NCBI GenBank assembly: GCA_964551175.1
Contig: CAZKBZ010000003.1
Location: 1 to 64,000 of the forward strand
DNA: 64,000 nt
Direction: 5' to 3'
DNA from: Desulfobulbus_C sp964551175
GTDB lineage: Bacteria > Desulfobacterota > Desulfobulbia > Desulfobulbales > Desulfobulbaceae
The translations under genes were made by a program, and so were the position numbers. Of the stretch, positions 25,112-34,762 are shown in pieces. A model generated the notes under the pieces. The model saw nothing but the letters and a program-made list of their open reading frames with translations. It had not been told where the DNA came from and made no database searches. The first letter of the stretch is position 1; every line of letters begins with the position of its first letter.

Positions 25112-26326
25112 ATGAATTCAGGTGATACGGCATTTATGCTGATAGCAACGGCAATGGTCATGTTGATGACCCCTGGTCTGGCCCTGTTTTACGGTGGACT
25201 GGTCAGGTCGAAAAATGTGCTGTCAACCACCATGCAGAGTTTTTTCTGTCTCGGGATAGTATCTATTATCTGGGTGATGTATGGTTATTCCATGGCTTTT
25301 GGCCCTGACATTGGAGGCTTTGTCGGCAATTTGAAATATATCGGACTCAAGGGGGTAACCACGGGTATCGGGCCCTACTCGGACACAATCCCTGATCTGT
25401 TGTTCTGCGCATTTCAGCTGATGTTTGCCATTATTACACCGGCGCTCATTACCGGTGCTTATGCCGAGAGGATGAAGTTTACAGCGTTTGTTATGTTTAC
25501 CGTTCTCTGGTCAACCTTTGTCTATTTCCCGGTCTGTCACTGGGTGTGGGGCGGTGGCTGGCTTGGTGAACTGGGTGCGCTTGATTTTGCCGGGGGAACG
25601 GTAATTCATATCAACTCCGGTGCTGCTGCCCTGGTGGCCTGTATTGTTCTTGGCAAGCGCAAGGGCTGGGGACGGGAGGCCATGCATCCGCATAATCTGC
25701 CCATGACCATTCTCGGTGCCGGAGTACTCTGGTTTGGCTGGTTCGGTTTTAATGCAGGCTCAGCTCTTTCAGCGGGCCCCATTGCCGTGCTTGCCCTTTT
25801 TGCCACTCAGGTGGCAACCGGTGCAGGTGCTCTTTCCTGGGTTCTTGCCGAGTGGAAGGTGCAGGGCAAACCTACCACCCTTGGTGCGGCATCCGGTGCA
25901 GTTGCAGGGCTTGTTGCCATTACACCTGGAGCGGGGTTTGTCGGTCCGCTTTCCGCTATTTTGATTGGTCTTGTCGGTGGTGCGCTCTGCTATTTTGCCG
26001 TACTGATGAAAGCCAGGCTTGGCTATGACGATGCCCTGGATGTGGTTGGCGTGCATGGCGTCGGAGGACTATGGGGAGCGCTTGCCACCGGACTTTTTGC
26101 CTCTTTGGCCTGGAATCCTGATGGGGCCAATGGTCTGTTTTTCGGCAATGGCAGTCAGTTTGTCATTCAGGTGATTGGAGCTGCGGCAGCCATCGGCTAT
26201 TCTGTTGTGCTGACTTTCATCATCCTGAAAATAATTGATAGAGTTATCGGGCTGAGAGCTGATCTTGACGATGAGGTTCAGGGGCTCGATGTTACGGACC
26301 ATAAAGAGGTCGGTTACAGTCTCTGA
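25112..26326 (+). CDS. amt: Ammonium transporter
   Basis: 404 residues with a GGGAG ribosome site. Eleven hydrophobic segments and the family landmarks are present: TPGLALFYGGLVRSKN near the start, the twin conserved His (HINSGAAALV, VGVHGVGGLWG), the FNAGSAL gate region and the cytoplasmic tail DDEVQGLDVTDHKEVGYS. Amt/MEP/Rh proteins conduct NH3 or NH4+ across the inner membrane as trimers, and PII proteins plug the cytoplasmic face. The linked glnB, glnD and glnA genes fit nitrogen control. A damaged second amt gene follows 130 bp downstream. Confidence 0.95.
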   Translation: MNSGDTAFMLIATAMVMLMTPGLALFYGGLVRSKNVLSTTMQSFFCLGIVSIIWVMYGYSMAFGPDIGGFVGNLKYIGLKGVTTGIGPYSDTIPDLLFCAFQLMFAIITPALITGAYAERMKFTAFVMFTVLWSTFVYFPVCHWVWGGGWLGELGALDFAGGTVIHINSGAAALVACIVLGKRKGWGREAMHPHNLPMTILGAGVLWFGWFGFNAGSALSAGPIAVLALFATQVATGAGALSWVLAEWKVQGKPTTLGAASGAVAGLVAITPGAGFVGPLSAILIGLVGGALCYFAVLMKARLGYDDALDVVGVHGVGGLWGALATGLFASLAWNPDGANGLFFGNGSQFVIQVIGAAAAIGYSVVLTFIILKIIDRVIGLRADLDDEVQGLDVTDHKEVGYSL

Positions 26327-26456
26327 TCAGGAGGTGTGCGGAGATAAAGTATATTTTCCGGTTGCTGATTTGATATCAATATTGAAAAAAATCTCTTTCT
26401 CGTTACAATTATAATATATTTTATACATATTTGTAATATCTTGAAAGGAGGAAGTG

Positions 26457-27028
26457 ATGATTAATGGAGCTGATACCGCCTTTATTCTGGCGGCGGCAGG
26501 GCTTGTCCTGCTGATGACCTCTGGACTGGCCCTGTTTTGTGCAGGTATGGTGCGCAGCAAGAATGTGCTGGGCACTATTATGCAGAGCCTGATCATGATT
26601 TCGATCATCTCGATTGAGTGGGTATACATAGGCTATTCCATGTCCTTTGGACCGGATGTGTCCGGTTTTGTCGGTCCCAACGCGGCCATAGCCATTGGTT
26701 TGATTGCCGGGGTAATCTGTTTTACAGCTGTAAATATGAAATCACGCCTGGGCTATGATGATTCTCTGGATGTTGTCGGTACTCTGCTCCTTGCTGTTTT
26801 TACCTCCCCAGGGCAGTTAATACCGGTGGAGTGGACGGACTGCTTGCCGGAAGTTCCGCCCAGTTGCTCTCCCAGGTGCTGGGCGTTGCAGTAGTGGCGG
26901 TTTACGCCTTTGTGGTTTCCTGGATCCTGGTGAAGATCCTGCACTCCACCATGGGAATGCGCTTGATTGAGGAAAATGAAGTTCAGGGAATGGATTACAC
27001 TGAACATGCCGAGGCAGCGTATAACTAA
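26457..27028 (+). pseudogene. Second amt gene, internally deleted and frameshifted
   Basis: ATG 26457 has an AGGAGG site. The first 76 residues match the start of Amt (ADTAFILAAAGLVLL... YSMSFGPDVSGFVG). The frame then jumps straight to the equivalent of residue 270 of the neighbouring Amt (AIAIGLIAGVICF, SRLGYDDSLDVVG), so about 190 codons are missing. A further block (VHGVGG) is lost, and near 26810 the frame shifts by one base; the correct tail (VDGLLAG... EENEVQGMDYTEHAEAAYN) continues in another frame to 27028. The first join falls where both ancestral sites encode GFVG, as expected for deletion between short direct repeats. It cannot form a full channel. Confidence 0.8.
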
Positions 27029-27048
27029 CGCGGCGTTTCGGGTTCCGT

Positions 27049-27112
27049 GTTCTGAGTTCAGGGTTAAACCCGGAACCCAGAACTGAAAACCCGGAACCCC
27101 GGAACTCAGAAC
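27049..27112. repeat. Inverted and direct repeats between amt remnant and glnB
   Basis: GTTCTGAGTTC (27049-27059) and GAACTCAGAAC (27102-27112) are perfect 11-bp inverted copies. Inside them are a palindrome GGGTTAAACCC (27061-27071) and two copies of AACCCGGAAC-type sequence. The stem lies directly before glnB and could terminate or attenuate read-through from amt, though there is no T-run. Such GGAAC/GTTCC-rich intergenic strings are frequent in some genomes as dispersed repeats. Confidence 0.55.
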
Positions 27113-27133
27113 TTACCTAAATGAGGAATCAAA

Positions 27134-27420
27134 ATGAAAAAGATCGAGGCCATAATCAAGCCGTTTAAGCTTGACGACGTTAAAGAGGCCCTTAACGGGA
27201 TAGGAATCAAGGGTATGACCATTACCGAGGTCAAGGGGTATGGCCGCCAGAAAGGGCATACAGAAATATACCGAGGTGCTGAATATGTGGTGGACTTTCT
27301 TCCTAAGATCAAAATTGAAATCATCGTTGATGCCGACCAGGTAGATCAGGTGATTGAGACTGTGGTGGAGGCCGCCCGTACCGGCAAAATTGGAGATGGT
27401 AAGATTTTTGTCCTGCCGGT
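27134..27420 (+). CDS. glnB: PII nitrogen regulatory protein (3' end in assembly gap)
   Basis: 95 of about 112 residues are visible before the N run at 27421. MKKIEAIIKPFKLDDVKEAL at the start, the T-loop GRQKGHTEIYRGAEY with uridylylation Tyr51, and AARTGKIGDGKIFVLP (ATP and 2-oxoglutarate region) are standard. PII trimers sense ATP/ADP and 2-oxoglutarate and control Amt, GlnD-linked signalling and glutamine synthetase. It follows amt genes, which makes a GlnK role (Amt plug) likely, and precedes glnD. The C-terminus, about 17 residues, is hidden by the gap. Confidence 0.92.
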
Positions 27421-27520
27421 NNNNNNNNNNNNNNNNNNNNNNNNNNNNNNNNNNNNNNNNNNNNNNNNNNNNNNNNNNNNNNNNNNNNNNNNNNNNNNNN
27501 NNNNNNNNNNNNNNNNNNNN
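27421..27520. other. Assembly gap (100 N)
   Basis: A placeholder run. It hides the last codons of glnB and the first part of glnD. From the usual lengths of both proteins the true gap should be several hundred bases, not 100. The flanks share no sequence. Confidence 0.95.
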
Positions 27521-29882
27521 TTCCGATGTTGACCTGCTGCTGCTCCATGATCGGAAAGCCAGAAAATATATGCAGGAGGTTTCCGAGTCGATCCTCTACC
27601 CGCTCTGGGATGCAGGATTTGATGTCGGCCACAGTGTTCGTACAGTTAAGGATGCGGTTCGTTTCGCAACCGGTGATTTTATTTTTCAGGTCTCTCTGCT
27701 CGACGTTCGCATGCTTGCAGGTGATAACTCCCTGTACCGGAACCTGCTGAAACGGTACCGGAAAAAGGTTCTGGATGGTCACCGTCACGAATTTGTCCGT
27801 ACCATGGATACCCTGCGCGGGCAAAGACGCAGTAAATACGGCAGCCATTCCTATCTGCTTGAACCGCATATCAAGGAAGGCAAAGGCGGTATGCGGGATA
27901 TTCAGGCCATGCTCTGGACGAGTGATGCGGTTTTTGGTCTGTCCGGGCTGTCAGCCATGGAAGAAGCCGGCATGCTGGAGCAGGAAGTGCGTAGGGATTT
28001 TGAAGCCTCCTGGAACATGCTGGCCAGGATTCGTAACCGGCTGCATTATATCAGCCGCCGGCATAACGACCAGTTGATTTTCGAATACCAGGAGGAGATG
28101 GCTGCAGCATTCGGATACGAGGATCGTGACGGAATGCTGGCAGTGGAGCATTTCATGCGTCATGTCTATGGACATCTGCAGACCATTGCCGTGGTTACGG
28201 ATCTGTTCTTTGAGCATGTACATGAAGTCCTGGGATTGACAGAAAAAGACAGGGGCGAGCGTGAACTTGAAAAGGAGATTGTCGTACGAAGCAATACCAT
28301 CCGGCTTGCTGTAACAGATGACTCGCTTGATGCGCGCCCCCATCTGCTGATGCGGGTTTTTCTCCAGGCAGCCAGAACGGGTCTGCCGATTCATCATCGT
28401 ACGCGGCAGATGGTGACCAGGAATCTGCAGCTGGTGGATGAGGATTTCCGGTGCTCCAGGCGGATAGCCAAGGCTTTTCTTGAACTGCTCATGCAGGCCA
28501 AAAATCCCATGGCAACACTTGAGACCATGCTTGAAACCGGTTTGCTGCCTGCCTATATTCCGGAATTTGGAGGAGTTGAATCTCTGGCCCAGCATGATCT
28601 GTACCATATCTATACTGTTGATCGGCATCAGCTGCAGACCGTGGCCGAGTTGACCGCTCTGCAGACGGAAGAGATCGACCTGTTTCAGTCGCTGTCTTCA
28701 CCCCATCTGCTCTACCTTGCAGCCCTGCTGCATGATATCGGCAAAGGACATCATACTGACCATTCCATACTTGGTTCCGAGATGATAGATGTTGTCGGCC
28801 GCAGACTGGGCCAGAGCAGAGAGGAAAGAAAATGTCTTGCCTTTCTGGTTCGGTATCACCTGTATCTTCCGGAAAATGCCCTGCGCCGTGATCTGGATGA
28901 CCAGGAGTTTATCCGCCAGACGGCGGAACTGATCAACGATATGGATCGGTTGACCATGCTTTACCTGCTGACCATTGCCGATTCAAAGGCCACAGGACCC
29001 TCGGCCTGGTCGAGCTGGAAGGCGAGTCTGCTGATGGATCTGTACCTGAAAGTGAGGGCCTGTCTGGATGCCGGATGTACGGTTGACACGGATGAGCTTG
29101 GAGAAGAACAGGGGATCAGCTGGCTGCGGGAGCAGGTGACCGGTTTGCTGCAGCCGGAAGAGCAGATCAGGATACCGGTGGCGGAGCTGCCTGCCGATTA
29201 TCTGATGAGTTTTACTCCGGAAATGGTTATTCACCACCTGCGTCTGCACAGAGACCGCCTGCCGCAGCTGCAGCAGAAGGTGCTGCTGTTTCCGGAAGAC
29301 AGGCATGGTTCCTGGTCCCTGCTCATGTTGAGCCGGGATCGCCGGGGACTGCTGGCCAAGTTGTGTGGAGTGCTGGCCCTGCATAATCTTTCCGTGCTTG
29401 CAGCCCAGATTTTTTCCTGGCCGGATAATACTGTGGTGGATGTGCTTGATGTGGTACCGGTTGCGGCTTCCGGATTTGATGAACAGGATTGGCAGGCATT
29501 GGAAAACGACTTGAATCTGGCAGTCAATTACCGGCTGGATGTCGGTCTGAAGCTGCATACCAGGTTGCAGTCTGTGGCACATCGAGCCAGACGGAAGGTG
29601 CAGCAGTTGGAGAAAAAGGTTCTTGTTAATAATGAGGCGTCTCGCCGTTATACCGTGATTGAGGTCTATGGGGTTGATCGCACGGGAACCCTCTACCAGC
29701 TGACCCAGGCCCTGTCTGATTTTGGTCTCAATATTCATCGTGCCCGTATTGCCACTGAAGTAGAGCAGCTCATTGATATCTTTTATGTCACAACGGCTGA
29801 TAACGGTAAGGTTGATGATGACCAGCTTCTGGGGAAGTTCAGGAAAACCCTGCAGCACATTATTGGTGATGATGATGAGTGA
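27521..29882 (+). CDS. glnD: PII uridylyltransferase / uridylyl-removing enzyme (5' end in gap)
   Basis: The first whole codon after the gap reads S in SDVDLLLLH, the nucleotidyltransferase metal site, so the N-terminal part including the usual GG.GR.EL segment is lost in the gap. About 786 residues remain. The GlnD-specific helical domain (KGGMRDIQ), the HD phosphohydrolase domain (LLHDIGKGHHTDHS) for deuridylylation and two C-terminal ACT domains (MLSRDRRGLLAKL, VYGVDRTGTLYQLT) that sense glutamine are all intact. It adds or removes UMP on the PII T-loop tyrosine. Linked to glnB and glnA. Confidence 0.93.
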
Positions 29883-30019
29883 ATGCTCTCCTGAAGAACA
29901 AAATAATACCGTAAATGTAATTTTTGAATGCGTAAGTTTGTCTAAAATGGTAAGCAGGATAGTTCGGCTACTGCCGCCGGATTAATTTTAATAAACATCC
30001 AGAAATAAGGAGATGAGTA

Positions 30020-31348
30020 ATGACACGTGATGAGATAATGAAAACCATTGAAGCAGAGAATGTGCACTTTTTTCGGCTGCAGTTTGTTGACATTTTCGGC
30101 TATATGAAAAATGTTGCCGTGCCGCTCAGCCAGATTGAAAAAGCCCTGGACGGCCAGATGATGTTTGATGGTTCCTCCATTGACGGCTTTGTCCGGATCA
30201 ATGAGTCGGACATGTACCTGAAGCCCGACTATGATACCTTTACCGTACTGCCCTGGAGGAACCAGGACGGCCGGAATGCAGCCCGGATCATCTGTGATGT
30301 GTACAAATCCGATGGAACACCCTTTGAGGGCTGTCCGCGTAACAACCTCAAGCGTGTCCTGGCAGATGCAAAAGACATGGGCTTTACCATGAACGTGGGA
30401 ACCGAGGCGGAGTTTTTCCTGTTTAAAAGAGATGAGGACGGCTGTGCCACCATCATTACCAATGATGTAGCCGGCTACTTTGATGTTGACCCCGATGATA
30501 CAGGAATCAACTGCCGCCGTGAAATCATCGAGACTTTGGAGGATATGGGGTTTGAAATCGAGGCATCCCACCACGAGGTTGCCGAGGGACAGCATGAGGT
30601 CAACTTCAAATATGCAGATGCTCTGGCAGCTGCCGACAACACCCTGACGTTTAAGTGGGTGGTCCGTTCCATCGCTTCAAAGCATGGTTTTCATGCCACC
30701 TTTATGCCCAAACCGATATTTGGCATCAATGGTTCCGGTATGCACACCAACCAGTCCCTGTTCAATCTTGATGGCACCAATGCCTTTTTTGATGAGAACG
30801 GCCCGTTGCAGCTTTCCAAGACCTGTTACCAGTACATTGCCGGAATTGCCAAGAACGCCAAGGGGTTTGCCGCGGTAACCAATCCTCTGGTTAACTCTTA
30901 CAAGCGTCTGGTACCCGGTTACGAGGCACCGGTTTATGTAGCCTGGTCCGCTTCCAACCGTTCCGCTCTGATTCGTATTCCCGCATCCCGTGGTTTAGGC
31001 ACCAGGACTGAAGTACGTTGTCCTGATCCGGCCTGTAACCCATACCTGGCTTTAGCAATGATGCTGGTTTCCGGTCTGGACGGTATTAAGAATAATCTTG
31101 AGGCACCGGATTCCGTAGACCAGGATATTTTTTCCATGACTGCAGCGGAAAAAGAGGCTGCCGGTATTGACAGCCTGCCCGCAAGTCTCCAGGAGGCCAT
31201 TGAAGCGCTTAAAACAAACCCCATTGCCGAAGAAGCCCTTGGAGAGCATATCCTGAGGAAATATATCCAGGGTAAAGAGAAAGAGTGGGACAGCTTCCGC
31301 ACGGCAGTTACCGATTGGGAGCTTGATAACTACCTGAGCAATTATTGA
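30020..31348 (+). CDS. glnA: Glutamine synthetase, type I-alpha
   Basis: 442 residues, the length of GSI-alpha. FDGSSIDGFVRINESDM near residue 50, FLFKRDEDG and VGTEAEFF (metal ligand Glu), NGSGMH with HTN.SLF, the NPLVNSYKRLVPGYEAP ammonia/glutamate flap and ASRGLGTRTEVRCPDP are present. The C-terminal region reads GIDSLPASLQEAIEAL and lacks the adenylylated tyrosine of GSI-beta, so it should not be controlled by GlnE. The Arg in GFVRI is the residue used for glutamine feedback in Bacillus-type enzymes. It follows glnD by 137 bp and ends at a strong terminator. Confidence 0.95.
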   Translation: MTRDEIMKTIEAENVHFFRLQFVDIFGYMKNVAVPLSQIEKALDGQMMFDGSSIDGFVRINESDMYLKPDYDTFTVLPWRNQDGRNAARIICDVYKSDGTPFEGCPRNNLKRVLADAKDMGFTMNVGTEAEFFLFKRDEDGCATIITNDVAGYFDVDPDDTGINCRREIIETLEDMGFEIEASHHEVAEGQHEVNFKYADALAAADNTLTFKWVVRSIASKHGFHATFMPKPIFGINGSGMHTNQSLFNLDGTNAFFDENGPLQLSKTCYQYIAGIAKNAKGFAAVTNPLVNSYKRLVPGYEAPVYVAWSASNRSALIRIPASRGLGTRTEVRCPDPACNPYLALAMMLVSGLDGIKNNLEAPDSVDQDIFSMTAAEKEAAGIDSLPASLQEAIEALKTNPIAEEALGEHILRKYIQGKEKEWDSFRTAVTDWELDNYLSNY

Positions 31349-31402
31349 TTATCTGAAAAACAGCCTGCAACGGTTTCAGCAGGCTCGCAGTGAAGAAACC
31401 CG

Positions 31403-31439
31403 GGGACGACTTTCAATATTGAGAGTTGTCCCTTTTTTT
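31403..31439 (+). terminator. Intrinsic terminator after glnA
   Basis: GGGACGACTTTCA pairs with TGAGAGTTGTCCC around a four-base ATAT loop (two G-U pairs), and seven T follow at 31433-31439. This is a textbook rho-independent terminator closing the nitrogen cluster. Confidence 0.9.
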
Positions 31440-31572
31440 CTGCAGCAGAGGGAAAAAAAGAAGTATGTTACTCCGTAGATGATTTTATGGTAAACTTTTA
31501 CAATGTTGTGATTCAGCCAAAGTGGTTGCCCCTGGTAAACTGTTACAGGTATGCCGGGTGCAGGAATTAAAA

Positions 31573-32210
31573 ATGGTTGACAAAAATAAGAAAAAAATGC
31601 TGACTCCGCTCGGAGCTGATCTTGCTGCAGTCTACGGACAGCAAGAGTGGGGCACCCAGTGGCATCTCTTTTCTCTGGTTCGCAACTGGCCTGAAGTGGC
31701 AGGTGGAAAAGTCTCCTCCCACAGTATGCCAGCTTTTTTTCGCAGGGATGTGCTCTGGGTGTATGTGCATGACTCCATCCGGATGCAGGAGATGCAGTTG
31801 GCTAAACCTGAGCTGCTGTCTAAAATCAATAGTTTTTTGCAGGATCGCCTGGTGGTGGCTGATCTTCGCTGGATGCTGCAGCCTGCAGANNNNNNNNNNN
31901 NNNNNNNNNNNNNNNNNNNNNNNNNNNNNNNNNNNNNNNNNNNNNNNNNNNNNNNNNNNNNNNNNNNNNNNNNNNNNNNNNNNNNNNNNTTTTGCAGGAT
32001 CGCCTGGTGGTGGCTGATCTTCGCTGGATGCTGCAGCCTGCAGATCTGATGGATGTGGAGCCGGAAAAGTATGTTTCGCCACCGATCAGTGTTGATCCCG
32101 TTGCTGAAAGAAAATTTCGGCTGATGGCGGAAAATATACGAAATCCGGATGCAAGGGAAGCATTCTGTAATCTCTGGCTTTGTCTGACAACGAAAAACAG
32201 GACGGAATAG
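31573..32210 (+). CDS. DUF721 (DciA-like) protein, split by an artefactual gap
   Basis: ATG 31573 has CAGGA 8 nt upstream. The first part reads MVDKNKKKMLTPLGADLAAVY... and contains the DUF721 pattern WPEVAGGKVSSHS, RRDVLWVYVHDSIRMQEMQ and LLSKINSFLQDRLVVADLRW. The N run 31890-31989 is flanked by identical 55-bp copies (31835-31889 and 31990-32044). Removing the Ns and one copy gives an uninterrupted frame of 483 nt, 160 residues, ending LTTKNRTE at 32210. DUF721 proteins include DciA, the replicative helicase loader of most bacteria, so a role in DnaB loading is possible; only the N-terminal KH-like part is diagnostic. Confidence 0.78.
31835..32044. repeat. Duplicated 55-bp contig ends around an N run
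   Basis: TTTTGCAGGATCGCC...CTGCAGA occurs identically at 31835-31889 and 31990-32044 with exactly 100 N between. This is the pattern left when two overlapping contigs are scaffolded without merging. The coding frame closes perfectly when one copy is removed, so the repeat is not biological. Confidence 0.92.
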
Positions 32211-32366
32211 GCGGAAAATCAGAGCAGGGCGGTCGTCAGGTCTGGTCTTGTTTTTATCTTGATACAATTATCCTGCTGTCTGTACTCTATGAAAGATGGG
32301 AATGATGATTTTCATAGTATTGAAAAAAAGAAGCATTTTGCTGCAGCCGCAGCTGGTGACTGTTCC

Positions 32367-34718
32367 ATGAATATTCTCAAATTAATCGGCAACACGCCCA
32401 TTATTTCACTTTCTCGGATGAATCCACCTGGCGGTGGTAAGATCTACGCCAAATTGGAATGTCTGAATCCTGGTGGTTCGGTAAAGGATCGAATCGCCCT
32501 GTCAATGGTCGAGGCCGGAGAAGAAAGCGGTGAGCTGACTACGGATAAAATACTGCTTGAAGCCACCAGCGGCAACACCGGTATTGGTCTTGCCATGGTC
32601 TGTGCCGCCAAGGGATATCGCTGTCAGCTTGTCATGCCGGAATCAGCAAGCGTCGAGCGACGCCAGATCATGCAGGCCTATGGTGCTGAAATCATACTTA
32701 CTCCGGCCAGGAGATCTACCGACGGTGCCATAGAAAAAGCATATGCCATGGCCCGCGAGCATCCGGATCTTTACTTTCTCACTGACCAGTTCAACAATGT
32801 TGCCAACTGGCAGGCTCATTACAATACAACCGGCCCGGAGATCTGGCAGCAGACAAACGGTCAGGTCACCGATATTATCGTTACCCTGGGCACCTCCGGC
32901 ACGGCCATGGGTTTATCCACCTGGTTCAGGGAGCATCACCCGGAAGTGCGGGTAATTGCTGTGGAGCCCTATTTTGGTCACAAGATCCAGGGGCTCAAGA
33001 ATATGAAAGAGTCCTATAAGCCTGAGATATTTGACAAATCATTACCCCACAGGATTGTCAATGTGGCTGATGAGGATGCCTTCCGCACCGCTAGGCAGCT
33101 GGCCCGTCAGGAAGGTGTTTTTGTGGGTATGAGTTCAGGTGCCGCCATGTTTGCAGCCATGGACAGGGCAGCAGAGGTAAAGGACGGCTATGTGGTGGCC
33201 TTATTTCCCGATGGTGGAGAACGTTACCTGAGCACCCCGCTTTTTGTGCGACAGGAAAAACAGGAAACCAGGCAGCAGCAGCTGAAATTATACAATACCA
33301 TGACTCGCAGGAAACAGGTATTCCGGCCGGTCCATGCAAAGGAAATTACTTTTTATGCCTGTGGTCCCACTGCCTATGAGCTGCCAAATCTGGCCCATTG
33401 CCGAAGATTCGTCGTAGCCGACCTGATGACCCGCTATCTCCAGTTCAAGGGCTTTAAGGTGAAGTCTTTTATGAACTTTACCGATCTTGACGATAATACC
33501 ATTGCAGGTGCGGAAAAGGCCGGTATGGACCTGAACGAGTTCACCAGCCAGTATATTTTTGCGTTCCGGGAGGCAATAAAAGCCCTTGGAATAAATGATT
33601 TTTCAGGGTATCCCCGGGCTTCGGAACATGTTGGAGACATGATTGAGATTGCCCATGAGTTGATCCATAAAGGATATGCCTATGAAAAACACGGCTCCAT
33701 CTACTTTGATATCTCAAAATTTAAGACGTATGGACGACTGTCCGGCATCGACCTGAGTAAAATTCAACTGGGCCACACCGTTGATCTGGATAACTATGAA
33801 AAGGATAATCCACGGGACTTCACCCTGCTCAAGCGCTCAACACTGACGGAATTGAAAAAGGGAATCTTTTTTGAAACAGACTGGGGGAATGTCCGTCCAG
33901 GCTGGCATATTGAGTGCTCGGCAATGTCTACCCGGTATCTCGGTGAGACCCTGGATATCCACACGGCCAGTCAGGACCTGATGTTCCCGCACCATGAAAA
34001 TGAAATTGCCATAGCCGAGGCTCTGACCGGTAAGCCGCTGGCCAACTACTGGCTGCATTCGGGCCTGCTGCTGAAGAATGGTAAAAAAATGTCAGCCGAA
34101 TCAGGCAATGTGGTAACCCTGCAGGATGTGCTTGACAGGGGATACAGCGGGCGGGAAATCCGCTTCATGCTTCTCGGCGTCCATTATCGGAAATCGCTGC
34201 GGTTCACCTATAAAAAGCTGGACTCTGTGCGCACCGCCCTGAAACGTATTGATGAGTTCACCCGCAAGCTGCTCTGCCTGCCGCCCGGTTTACCGCATCC
34301 GGAAATAACCACTTATGTCTCTGCTTTGGAAAGCCGTTTTGTTACAGCCATGGACGACGATTTGAACATCTCCGGAGCAATCGGCGCCCTTTTTGACTTT
34401 ATCAAAAAAACAAATCCGGTTCTGCAGTCCGGTACCCTTGACCTGGATCAGAAAAACGAGATCTTTGAAGCCCTGCGCAGAATGAACAGGGTGCTTGGTT
34501 TTCTGCGTCTGGAACAGTGTACACTTGCCCCGGAAATCAACCGGCTCATTGAGCAGCGGGAAGAGGCCCGCCGCTGCAAGGACTGGGTTGCTGCTGATAA
34601 GGCCAGAGCAGAACTCCTGAGTCATGGTATTACAGTGCACGATACGGCAACAGGTCCGGCATGGGAACTGAACGAGGCGTGCAAAGTCTGTAAAAATGCC
34701 ACACGAAATGAGAGTTGA
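32367..34718 (+). CDS. Cysteine synthase fused to a CysRS-like domain
   Basis: 783 residues. ATG 32367 begins MNILKLIGNTPII, the normal start of cysteine synthase; the frame is open 108 nt further upstream without homology. Residues 1-300 are a PLP-dependent cysteine synthase: Schiff-base Lys40 in NPGGSVKDR, phosphate loop ATSGNTGIG and GTSGTAMG. Residues about 306-783 are a whole cysteinyl-tRNA synthetase body: zinc ligands in FYACGPTAY, GWHIECSAM and FPHHENE are kept. The two ATP signatures are altered: HIGH reads NLAH (341-344) and KMSKS reads KMSAE (574-578). One continuous frame, so it is not an assembly join. The synthase part could feed cysteine directly to the second domain. With weakened signatures that domain may be an authentic but divergent synthetase or a different cysteine ligase. 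A tRNA-Arg gene follows 44 bp later. Confidence 0.88.
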   Translation: MNILKLIGNTPIISLSRMNPPGGGKIYAKLECLNPGGSVKDRIALSMVEAGEESGELTTDKILLEATSGNTGIGLAMVCAAKGYRCQLVMPESASVERRQIMQAYGAEIILTPARRSTDGAIEKAYAMAREHPDLYFLTDQFNNVANWQAHYNTTGPEIWQQTNGQVTDIIVTLGTSGTAMGLSTWFREHHPEVRVIAVEPYFGHKIQGLKNMKESYKPEIFDKSLPHRIVNVADEDAFRTARQLARQEGVFVGMSSGAAMFAAMDRAAEVKDGYVVALFPDGGERYLSTPLFVRQEKQETRQQQLKLYNTMTRRKQVFRPVHAKEITFYACGPTAYELPNLAHCRRFVVADLMTRYLQFKGFKVKSFMNFTDLDDNTIAGAEKAGMDLNEFTSQYIFAFREAIKALGINDFSGYPRASEHVGDMIEIAHELIHKGYAYEKHGSIYFDISKFKTYGRLSGIDLSKIQLGHTVDLDNYEKDNPRDFTLLKRSTLTELKKGIFFETDWGNVRPGWHIECSAMSTRYLGETLDIHTASQDLMFPHHENEIAIAEALTGKPLANYWLHSGLLLKNGKKMSAESGNVVTLQDVLDRGYSGREIRFMLLGVHYRKSLRFTYKKLDSVRTALKRIDEFTRKLLCLPPGLPHPEITTYVSALESRFVTAMDDDLNISGAIGALFDFIKKTNPVLQSGTLDLDQKNEIFEALRRMNRVLGFLRLEQCTLAPEINRLIEQREEARRCKDWVAADKARAELLSHGITVHDTATGPAWELNEACKVCKNATRNES

Positions 34719-34762
34719 TTTCTCAGTCTCTCCCCGTTACAATTACAGCAAATCTTGATCAC

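Noticed and set aside
26457..27028. Selenocysteine or programmed frameshift to explain the broken amt
   Set aside because: The break is a one-base shift plus missing blocks, with no in-frame TGA, slippery site or SECIS; a simple deletion explains it.
29942..30595. 217-residue frame antisense to glnA
   Set aside because: Shadow of the glnA codon pattern on the opposite strand.
31522..32049. A frame reading through the Ns to a different C-terminus (FCRIAWWWLIFAGCC...)
   Set aside because: It is the out-of-frame copy of the duplicated 55 bp; merging the contig ends gives the true reading frame to 32210.
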